Part shown: piece by piece, positions 55,550 through 64,000 of the stretch
Position numbering within the stretch: the first letter of the stretch is position 1
Layout of the letters: every line of letters begins with the position of its first letter
NCBI GenBank assembly: GCA_038373865.1
Contig: JAXGGA010000087.1
Coordinates: forward strand, 291,383-355,382
Origin: Uloborus plumipes
Lineage: Eukaryota > Arthropoda > Arachnida > Araneae > Uloboridae
Direction: 5' to 3'
Length of the DNA stretch: 64,000 nt
Notes under the pieces: generated by a model
Databases searched by the model: none
What the model was told of the DNA's origin: nothing
Seen by the model: only the letters and a program-made list of their open reading frames with translations
Position numbers and translations under genes: made by a program

Positions 55550-56290
55550 TAAGTGCAAATCCCAACTGAAAACTTGAGGTGGGGGGGGGGGGGTGGTAAG
55601 CTCTTTTTCTGTACCTGTTTCTCCCATAAATAGAGAATAATTTCAGCTTTGTTTTTAGGAGTGAGTCATTACTGGATGTCACGGCGAGGAGTGGCCCTCC
55701 CGCCACAATATTTCGAAATTGAAATTCCAAAAACACAATTAAGATGATCTGTGGTAAAGTTAGCAGAATGGGGTTCTCCTTCGGAAACTTTTTTGTAACT
55801 GTAGTTCTAAAAACGCTGTTTTAGATTATTTCGGTACTATTACCAAATAAGGTAAAGAGGCTCTCTCTCGCGACAATTTTTCGAAATTAAACCTAAAAAC
55901 GTACATGAAAATTGATTCGATAGTCTCAGGAAAAAAGGAGTTCGGAGCTCTCAACCGGAAGTCTTTCGAAATTGTAGTTCTAAAAACGCAGTTTTAGACC
56001 ATCTTTAGTAATTTTAGGGAGAGGAAAGGTTCTGCGGCTCCCTTCTTGCCCACTTTTTCAAATATAATTCCAAAAACGCAATTTTTGATCTTTGGTAATG
56101 TTAGCAAAAAGGGGACCTTTCTCGAAATTGTAGATCTAAAAACGCTGTTTCAGACAATGTTTGATAGTATTAGGTAGAGAAACTTAGTGACCCTACCCCC
56201 ACACCGTATTTCCTTCAGGGTCGTGACCCTAAGACCCTGAACAATTTTTCAAAATTGAAACTCCAAAAACAAATATTAATTGCCTTCAAT
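55550..56290 (+). repeat. Degenerate minisatellite, left part
   Basis: Repeated phrases AAATTGTAGTTCTAAAAACGC, GTTTTAGA.CAT, TTAGGGAGAGG and GGCTCCC recur about every 75-150 bp. The array resumes at 59074 after the hAT insertion. Confidence 0.75.
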
Positions 56291-56318
56291 CAGTGGCGTA
56301 TCCAAGGGGGGGGGGGTA

Positions 56319-58797
56319 GGGTGGTTCAAAAAAAAATTTTTTTTGCTACGGACCAAGGCGCACCCAACTTTTTTTACATTTATGTATAAGATTACTCCCC
56401 TAAAATTTAAGCTCTCTACTCTTAATGAATGATGGTGCTCAAACACCCTTCATTTTTACGCTTTTTCGTGATTTTCACAATTTTTGAGCTTTTCAGACTA
56501 AAGAGACCATTTTCTTCGAAGTTTTTTTTTTTCAATTATTCACATTTTTAAACGCATAAATATTAGTTCAAACAATTGGAAAGTTTCTTAATCATTTGAA
56601 TCTATATAGCAACACCTTTGATACAATCGATTATTTAGTAGATCGCAGCATACAATGTAGATTGCAGTACTTGTCTACATGTTGTGCTATGATTTTCAAA
56701 ACTTACTCTTGCCAAAATAGAGTTGTGGAAGAGCTGTGCAAAATGTTTATGTTTTTAAAGTAGTGGGATGCAGAGAAAAAAAATTGCAAGATTTAAAGTT
56801 TTAAACTAATAGTGCAAATAGTATCACAAAAAGAATGAATTAAATTATAAAAACTAATTGCACAAAATAAACTATTGTAACTAGTCTGGTATAGAACTAA
56901 TCTGAAATTTAGGCAAAGATATTTACTTCATGCTTACTTTGGCCATCATATTCCTCACAAGTTCTATTCTTTTTAATAACTTTAAAGCGAAAAAATTTTT
57001 GGCAAAGAATTTGACAAAAATGTTGCACATAGCTGCACATAGAACTTTAAAAAATACTTTAACAAGTTTGAAACTTCAACTGTAAGCTTTTTATAAATCT
57101 ATAGATAAATCTATTGTCACGCTTGCTGATTATAAAGAGATAATTGAGTTATTATTAATCAATTAGAGAGCCTATCTGATAAAATCCAGGCTCTTATATG
57201 CCTCAAAATATTTATGTTCCTATATAAGAAATTTTTCATTTAATCATGAGAAAAAAAACCTATGTACAACACTTTCTACAGTTTCAGCGCCTTTTTGTAC
57301 AGTAAAATAAATAGATTGAATATTAATAGAGGCTCCATTTGCTATTAAAACTTCTGGGAATATCTGAACTTGGAAAAAACCTTATAAGATATGAACGACC
57401 TGGAAATTGAAATAGCAACTAGGGCAGTTTTATTAAAGTACTTGCGACACCTTTCTGGTGAATTAATTAGTTTGACTTAGTGTTTCGTATCAAATTCTAG
57501 TTATTACAAAGAAAAGCAAGTTATTACAAGAATAAAGATGTGAAATATAACAAGTGTAGTACAGAACAATTAGAGTTTTTTCAAACATGAATATTAGGGG
57601 TTTTTTTTCTAGCATTCTTCGTCCTACGCCCAAACGAATGCAAATATGATATCAATCACAGAATTAAAAAAACAAAATTAAAATAAATAAATAATGGGGA
57701 ATAACGTTGCTGAGGAAAATGTTCAAATAATTTAAGAATTTAACAGAATGTTTTTCAATAATGAAGACAATAAGCAGTTTTTTTTACCTGCTGTTGAAGA
57801 AAATTGAGTACTTATCCTTGCTGAGACAATAAAATATTCAATACTAAAAGTCTCTCTCTCAAAAAATCTATATATAAATATACATAGAAAGTTGAATTGC
57901 ATAGCAAATAAATAGTTTGGCTTTATTTAAAAACTTCTAGCAAATTTCAGTATAACACTGCTTGGTACAAAATGAACTTTAAATGTATCTGACACTATTC
58001 TTGCTGTTTCTTATGTAAAATGCCCCACTGAATCCAAATATGATCTCAGTTTCCCCCTTCACGGTAATAGCTCGAACATAACTGGAATGACTATAAATAA
58101 TACTGAAAGGTTCTTTACTAAAGGAAATCTGCGGGGCGACTCATATGTAACATGCGATGTTTCCAAGGTTTTAAACAAAATTTCACAACTTGAAAAATTT
58201 TTTGGACGTGGGAGTCATAGAAGGCAGTCCGATATTATTGTGTTGCACAAAAAAATAAGTGTAAAATTTTGAAGCTAGAAAAAATGAGTTGATGATATGT
58301 TAAATATTTTACGGAGGGGGGAATACCCTCCCATGAGTCTCCTAATTTGTGAAAATTGTTTATGATTCTGAACTTTTCACCTCTCTAGCCCTTTTGAAGA
58401 ATGTTGATAGTAAATATACTGCTTCCTTCTACTCCAAATAATATCCATGAAATTGTCGAAATCTGATGAAAATAGGAGAGGAGGGGGGTGCTATTTTCGA
58501 AAAGTGGGAGGCAATGGGTGATAAGGGTGGCCATATTAGGATTCAGGGAATCATTGAACATAAGAATCAGCAAGAATGATAGCAAAACATCTGGATTTTT
58601 TTTTCTGCCGCTCAACCGAAAAACGCTTGAAATTGACAAAAACTGGAGAACTATGTGAGCTTTGAGCACCGTCTTTTTATTTAAGTAGGAGGTTGAAATT
58701 TTGGCAGTATATTAGGGTGGGTAAAGGTAAAAAAAATGAGCCTCCGCCGTGACCTCTAGGACAATTTTTTTTTTTACCATAGGTTTGTGAACCACCC
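56319..58797. mobile_element. TIR element nested in the hAT copy (GGGTGGTTCA ends)
   Basis: GGGTGGTTCA at the left and its complement at the right, each bordered by TA (56317-56318, 58798-58799), lie within the poly-G stretch of the hAT copy. About 2.5 kb. It contains an unidentified open stretch at 57976-58272. The same start (TAGGGTGGTCCG) is seen once more at 60729. Superfamily undetermined; a TA duplication would fit Tc1/mariner-related elements. Confidence 0.6.
57976..58272 (+). pseudogene. Unrecognised open stretch in nested element
   Basis: About 98 codons open before a TGA: contains AVSYVKCPTESKYDLSFPLH, NITGMTINNTERFFTKG, DSYVTCDVSKVLNKI, LEKFFGRGSHRRQSDIIVLH. An ATG is present at 58087, but the open frame extends upstream of it with similar composition, so this looks like a fragment of a longer coding region. 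I do not recognise a domain. Confidence 0.3.
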
Positions 58798-59073
58798 TAG
58801 GGGGGGGTGCCAAGGGACCAATGCACCCCCCAAGATTTTGTAAGACTATAAAAAATGGTGGCACCGAATTTTGAAAAAACATGTAACCTTCATGTAAATA
58901 TGCTTCAGGTTTTTTCAATGAAAAATACTTTATGGACACTGAAATATTGTCATATTATTTTCTGTTTTCGACAATAAGAAGCAAAACTGATTGTCATTCT
59001 GTAATTGTGGAAATGTAAGAGGAAAATGAGCGATGTACCCGCGCCTGGATATCAATTCCTGGATACGCCACTG

Positions 59074-59830
59074 CCTTCAATTATATGTTAGGTAAAAGGG
59101 GGTTCGGAGGCTCTTTCTAGATTTTTTTTTTTTGAGATTTAAGTCTTAAAAACTCGATTGCCGGCTATGTTTGGCAACGCAGTCGGTTTTTCAAAATTGA
59201 AGCTCCAAAAACGCAACTTTAAGCCGACCTTCGATGACGTTAGGGAGAAGACTTCATGGAACTTCTCTCACAGAACTTTTTTGAACTCCACATGCGCAAT
59301 TTTAAAGCGTCTATGTTTATGGTAGGGAGAGGGGGGAAATGTTTTGCTAAAGTGCTAAAAACTCAAGTGTGAGCCACATTTTGGTAACGTTAGGAGTAGG
59401 CAGTTTTTTTTTTAATTGGAGCTCCCAAACGTTGTTTTAGCGAACCTTCGATGATGTTAGGGGCGAGGCGAAGTTCTCGATTCTTCTCCGGATATTTTTT
59501 TGGAATTTAAGCTCAAAAAACGAAACATAAGCCTTTTTTTCAAGGACATTAGAGATAACTGCTTGGGCGAGGGAGATTTTTCTAACTCGTAGCTTTAAAA
59601 GGGCATTATTTTTAACCATGTCTTTTAATGTTAATGAACTGTTCACTGACTCTCCTCCGAAATTTTTTTGAAATTGAAGCCTATATATTAAATTTTGGAC
59701 CTTTAATGATAAGGATGGGGTTATCTTCTGAAAGTTTTTCTGTTTTTGAATTGTTTCAAGTCCTAAATACGCATAAATGCAAAAAAATCGATCACACAGA
59801 GATTAATGTTTTCCAGAAATGTTCAAAATG
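59074..59830 (+). repeat. Degenerate minisatellite, right part
   Basis: Continues 55550-56290 after the hAT insertion: AAATTGAAGCTCCAAAAACGCAA, CCTTCGATGACGTTAGGG and GGCTCTTTCTAG-type phrases recur. Confidence 0.7.
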
Positions 59831-60300
59831 ATTCACCTATATTTTGCGCACAAACAAACTAGAAAATTTTCTTGGTTAGCCTATTTTTCTGTGTATATAT
59901 TTAGAAGACAAGTAACAACGGTTTATGAAAAGTAATTAAGATATAAGATCAAACTGCTCTACTCCTATCAGCGGATTTAACATATTGAAGATTTAATAAA
60001 AAATTATCTAATAATTAAGGAACCATTTTTAAAAACGGGAATCGAACTGGAAAGAAATATTCTACACAAAGTTTAAGCTTGTTTATAAAGATAAGGGCGA
60101 AAAAGTATCTCATTGAAAAATTTTTAAACTTCCAATTTATTTCTCTCTTTTCGCTAAAAAAATAAATTAATAAAAAAAATGTAAGGAATTTTATCAATTT
60201 TGTTTAATTGCTGTCATGCACATTCGTCGTACATAATTATACCAGTTACACAGAAAAAAATCACGATATTTAAAATTAAATCCTGTACCTTTTTTGCAAC
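59831..60300. other. Intergenic, no gene seen
   Basis: A/T-rich, no recognised structure. Confidence 0.4.
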
Positions 60301-60570
60301 AGCAGAGATGGGCGTATTTGTATTCGTAAATTCGAATCCGAATTTGATTCACAACATCTTAACGTGACAACCCGAATGCGAATACATTTGTATTCACAAA
60401 TGTGAATTCGAATTGATTCGTATTTGCAAGTGTGAATCCGAATCCGAATTTTGAATTCACACCTATGAACACGAATCCGAATCTATTCGGATTCACACCT
60501 ATGAATCCAAATCATTTCGGATTCACATCTATTACTACGAATCCATTTGGAATCACACTTGGATTCTCTT
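60301..60570. repeat. Degenerate GAATCCGAAT / ATTCGGATTCACA minisatellite
   Basis: More than a dozen variants of GAATYCGAATY and ATTCACACCTATGAA in 270 bp, on both strands because the core is near-palindromic. Confidence 0.8.
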
Positions 60571-61043
60571 TAAAATTCAACTTAAAACGCAAATATAAAT
60601 AAATAACTGTTATACTTCTGAACTACTTTTTCAATGCATGTGTGCAATCATTTGAAATTATTGTTATTTTATAAAATATTCACTGCCAATTTTATTGTAA
60701 CAATTCAAATATTGTGTTTCATGGACAGTAGGGTGGTCCGTACGAAAAAGGGAATTTATTTTTTAGAATTACGCAAATGAGTAGTTTTGTGACACTAGCA
60801 AGATGAAAAAAAACTCACGCAAATTTTAAGCTCATTCGGACTATATCAACACGTGCCTACAGAACGCTGAATTGAACGCTTCTGAGAATTTTTTCACGAA
60901 TCTTCGAATTTTTACTTTTTGCGCAATTCAATTCAATCAAATTTATTTTAATCAAGGCAATACCAACCATAAACAAAAAATAAACGTAGCATAAGACGAA
61001 TACAGCAATATATAGAGCACAAATACAGAAAAAAAAGTCAAGT
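60571..61043. other. Intergenic; one element end at 60729
   Basis: TAGGGTGGTCCGTACG at 60729 resembles the end of the nested element at 56317. No partner end or gene found. Confidence 0.35.
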
Positions 61044-61047
61044 ATAT

Positions 61048-62170
61048 AGGTCATTTTCACCATATGCTTACATTTCAGAATTTTTAAGTAATTTTTTTAA
61101 GTTGCTATTTTCTTTTCGAAACACTAACAGATGTTTTGTCACATTTTTTAGGTGCGTGAAAAAGTAATTGGTTGTACACTTTGACGCATAATTAAGTATT
61201 CAAATGCTGTTGTAAAACTTTAAGTTGCAAGGAATATTGTCGTCTGTTACCATACAAAATCAATACGAAATCTCACTTTTAAACTATGTCATAGCGCCTA
61301 GAACCAACTTCATTTGAAATTATTTGCGTCCCCGAAGCTTTAAACGATGTTTGTGATTATTAAAATATTGATCACAAACTGTATGGTACCAGACTTGACA
61401 TTTGGTAACGGATTTGACCAGTAACGGACTTGAAATTTCAACCAAAATGTCAAATTATGGCTAGGTTGTCGAATTTAAAAATTGAACAACAATATGCATT
61501 TTCTTAGAGTTGTATAATAAACAATATTTCGGGATAAAAGTTGAGAAAAAGAAAAAATTAATACTAAAAACTTTGGTAACAGACTTGACAAAAAATAAAA
61601 ATACGCTCCTGGAAGAAATCTTGTGCGAAACGCCACAACACCACTTCTCGACTTAGGAAAACAAAATAGTACGAAATAGTTACGTAACTAGTTTGTTAAG
61701 TTAACTGAATACGTGTTACTATCTTTTGACTGCAATAAATACCTTTTTCAGCTAAAATAATCTTTGGGTAACGGACTTGACAAGAACTGCCGGACAAAAT
61801 GTATTCATACATTTCTCAAAAAAAAAATAAATTACTATTGTCAATATTTATTATAAATATCATACACTAATAGTCAATATATAAAAATACTATGTTGCAT
61901 TTACTTTTTTTGACCATTAAGTATAGGGAAAAAATAGTTGAACTTGCGAAAATTGGAAATGGACAAGCGTTTTTGCCTTGATTCTCATTTTTAAAGACTT
62001 ATATAAAAATAAGAAAATAAATTTCAACAATTTTTTGAGTAATAGAATTATTTTGGGGGTATTTCTTGTAGAAAATAATTGTTCGCATTGAATTTAAAAT
62101 ATAAGTTATGCTTCAAAATCGTCTTTTTACCCTCCGGACAGCAAATGTAAGCAAATTTTGAAAATGACCC
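61048..62170. mobile_element. Element G: TIR element with 4-bp target duplication
   Basis: Inverted ends: AGGTCATTTTCACCATATGC at the left and the complement of GGGTCATTTTCAAAATTTGC at the right, continuing to a shared CTTACATTT. ATAT flanks at 61044-61047 and 62171-62174. The interior has no gene; it repeats GGTAACGGACTTGAC in several forms (near 61405, 61423, 61573, 61768). Confidence 0.75.
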
Positions 62171-62487
62171 ATATACATCGTAACCGTAAAAAAACAGCCT
62201 GACGAGCTCTCCAATATATCTTTAATCTCATGCTTGCAAAATGCTTTTGTATTGAGATAGGACTAAAATTAAATTCGTTAATTACTTAATTTCAACTAAA
62301 ATTTTACTGAACAATAAGGGAGATTCTCTGTAAACTTGTCATTTTACATACAGAATCTGTGTGGGCATGCTTTTTTGAAATGTTCGTATACATTTAATAA
62401 TATTGCTCAGGAAATGAATCTATTACTTTGGTTCGACAGAAGGACAATTGAAGTTTGTGTTTTTCTGATAAATCATAATAGGGAGTA

Positions 62488-62520
62488 AGTTCCCTGCCTA
62501 GTATAACTAGGCAGGAGACT
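62488..62520. repeat. Hairpin of element D, second copy
   Basis: AGTTCCCTGCCTAGT, ATA, ACTAGGCAGGAGACT: the 15-bp stem of D with one changed base per arm. Confidence 0.85.
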
Positions 62521-62828
62521 GTGCCAGAGGACTGTGTTTTCACTTTGTCGAGTAATATCTGCAAAAATATAGGAACATAATCAGTTAAGAAATTACCTAT
62601 AAATTTAGGCACAAATCGTGGACATAATAACTAATATCTTTCATAATTAAACTAAATCACTTTCCAGAGGACTGGTTTCGCAAGGACCAAATGCATACTT
62701 TCATCACAAATGTGGCTCTCGAACTAAAAAAAGTAGCGTTTCAATACCGTTCTCAGCAATTTCGGAAAATTCACACTGATTACTTTAAACTTCATGCCAA
62801 AAAACATTTGCAAGAGCAACAGATTTTT

Positions 62829-63582
62829 ACTTCCTTTTGCGTAGTAAAGGAAGCATTGTGATCGCGAAAAAAAAAAATCACTCAAATTTGGGTCTAAACT
62901 TTGATTTTGCTCACCCCGGAATGAAAGTTGAGTAGTTTTTTCGACCTGTCAGCATATGCATATGTACCTACCAACATAAGCAGCCGAAAAATCCTTTTAA
63001 CCACCCCCGAGTTAATTACGACGAGTTTTCTCGCGACGTCTGTATGTACGTATGTATGTGCATATGTATGTCGCATAACTCAAAAACTATATGCCGTAGA
63101 AGCTTTTAGTTTGGTATGTAGGCTCTGAGGGGGGGGGGTAGTTGTGCACCTCCTCTTGTGGTTGCATATCGAATGCTCCCAATGGGGTGTTTTACTCCAT
63201 TTTTGAGTCAAATCAATGTTAATTTCAATGCAGACTTCAGTGATATGAATTGGCGTGACCACTTCGCCAAGCTTTTGGTCGGCAAATGTTTGACACCAAC
63301 TAGGCGATTTTTCGCCAAGATGGCTACAAATTTGGCGAATTTTTTTTTTTTTTAAATTTGGGTTCAATTTGGCGATATTTTGCGAAAAATACAACGAATG
63401 ACGTTAAAATAGGCGATATTTTAAAAATTTAGAATTGTAAAAAGTCTTTTGCATTGTTTCGTGGGAAACTAGGGGTATAAACGTTTGAATTGTTATCTTG
63501 CTCACTCCAAAGCACTATTTGACCACTTAAGGCATCTACTAAGAAATTTACACATAAAAGGAAGTAGCGTGGGGTCCATACC
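62829..63582. mobile_element. 754-bp insertion with 8-bp target duplication
   Basis: AGATTTTT at 62821-62828 and 63583-63590. Element D at about 25333-25341 shows the uninterrupted site. ACTTCCTTTTGCGTAG near the left end and ACTTCCTTTTATGTG (complement) near the right end are inverted, but the right side has 17 extra bases outside this motif. It contains a TATGTATGTGCATATG tract (63046-63070). An 8-bp duplication suggests hAT or a similar group; no transposase present. Confidence 0.75.
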
Positions 63583-63691
63583 AGATTTTTCTATTGGAGT
63601 TTTGAATTTGTGACATCACATTCATGAATAGTGTAAAAAAACTGCGGGGTAAGACCAGAGAAATTCAAAAAAAATTTTTTTTGAATCGCCC

Positions 63692-64000
63692 TATTATGCA
63701 TATAGCTCGTTACGTTAGAATAGACATGTTTTAATTGTGGCATAAAAATGATAAATTCTTCATAATGTCAGAGGATAAGGATTTGCGGGGTGAATCGGAA
63801 CACTTTGTTCTGTTGTTCCAATTCAAACTTATTTAAAGGAAACTTTAAAAAATCCAGATTCTAAATTCAATTTTTCTAGTCAAGACAAGGACAAGGATTT
63901 ATTACTGATTTTCCTGTCTCGTGAGCAACTACATTTTAAACCCGGGAAAAAGCGACATGGAAAATGAATTTTTTTTTAAGAGTAAATAATCAAAGAGCCA
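63692..64000. other. Window end, no gene seen
   Basis: No recognised structure. Confidence 0.4.

Larger units (their letters stand above)
56291..59073. mobile_element. hAT element with perfect 8-bp target duplication
   Basis: CCTTCAAT at 56283-56290 and 59074-59081. Ends are CAGTGGCGTATCCAAGG at the left and the complement of CAGTGGCGTATCCAGGA at the right. These termini and the 8-bp duplication are diagnostic of hAT. Most of its length is a second element (56319-58797) inserted in its G-run; hAT sequence proper is only about 300 bp, so it was a MITE-sized non-autonomous copy. Confidence 0.93.
62318..63691. mobile_element. Second copy of element D, rearranged and interrupted
   Basis: Starts GGGAGATTCTCTGTAAACTT and follows element D closely up to 62828, including the hairpin. 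After the insertion at 62829-63582 it continues with CTATTGGAG..CTGAATTTGTG, then departs into the repeat shared with 51164-51245 and ends GAATCGCCC at 63691. The immediate flanks (ATAA and TATT) do not match, so one end may have been exchanged. Confidence 0.7.

Noticed and set aside
58385..58669. A 94-codon minus-strand open frame
   Set aside because: No motif, and it runs through low-complexity polypyrimidine sequence inside a nested element.
63046..63070. TATGTATG tract as an independent microsatellite locus
   Set aside because: It is an internal part of the 754-bp insertion, so not listed separately.

Overview
This 64 kb window is AT-rich animal nuclear DNA with no host gene that I can support. 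It is a dense nest of transposable elements, mostly broken. Three things point to an arthropod, most likely a spider: an intact BEL/Pao retrotransposon, at least six Tc1/mariner families, and the mix of dispersed repeats (GTATGTATG-rich and ACTTCCTTTT-type repeats, long-TIR elements with GGGYGATTCY ends). The taxon is an inference from recalled repeat content, not something the sequence proves.

Layout. 0.9-3.4 kb: element A, an inverted duplication holding a decayed transposon-type protein gene. 5.9-7.6 kb: a Tc1-like DD34E transposon with TIRs and three TAG stops. 9.8-17.1 kb: an old Tc1-like element split by a young BEL/Pao retrotransposon (10.27-16.43 kb; 290-bp LTRs almost identical, one uninterrupted gag-pol frame). 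18.7-24.6 kb: four transposons nested inside each other. 24.9-27.2 kb: element D abutting a palindromic Tc1 made of two 3' halves. 28.7-32.1 kb: element B, with two TTAA-flanked insertions in one arm. 34.2-34.8 kb: a solo LTR. 36.6-38.2 kb: a broken Tc1-like element fused to a broken Tigger/pogo element. 39.7-40.8 kb: a hAT-like element. 43.35-44.57 kb: an intact Tc1/mariner with DD36E spacing and a full ORF, the best candidate for a recently active DNA transposon here. 44.8-45.8 kb: a Tc3-like remnant ending beside a short TTAGG-like tract. 47.4-49.3 kb: a minisatellite-bearing repeat. 49.4-50.6 kb: a second decayed transposon-type protein gene. 51.3-54.2 kb: element C, a palindrome of nearly 3 kb. 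55.5-59.8 kb: a minisatellite interrupted by a hAT element with a perfect 8-bp target duplication. 61.0-63.7 kb: element G and a second D copy, itself interrupted by an insertion.

The most notable pattern is a set of elements (A, B, C, D, G) whose ends share a G-R-G-Y-N-ATT-Y-Y type terminus and which all sit between 4-bp target duplications (CATA, TTAT, ATAT, ATAT, ATAT). Three of them are large inverted duplications. B and C share the same inner junction, so the palindromic form itself appears to be the mobile unit. A encodes a decayed protein with conserved Asp-containing blocks that is a reasonable transposase candidate for the group. B and C encode a conserved short ORF.
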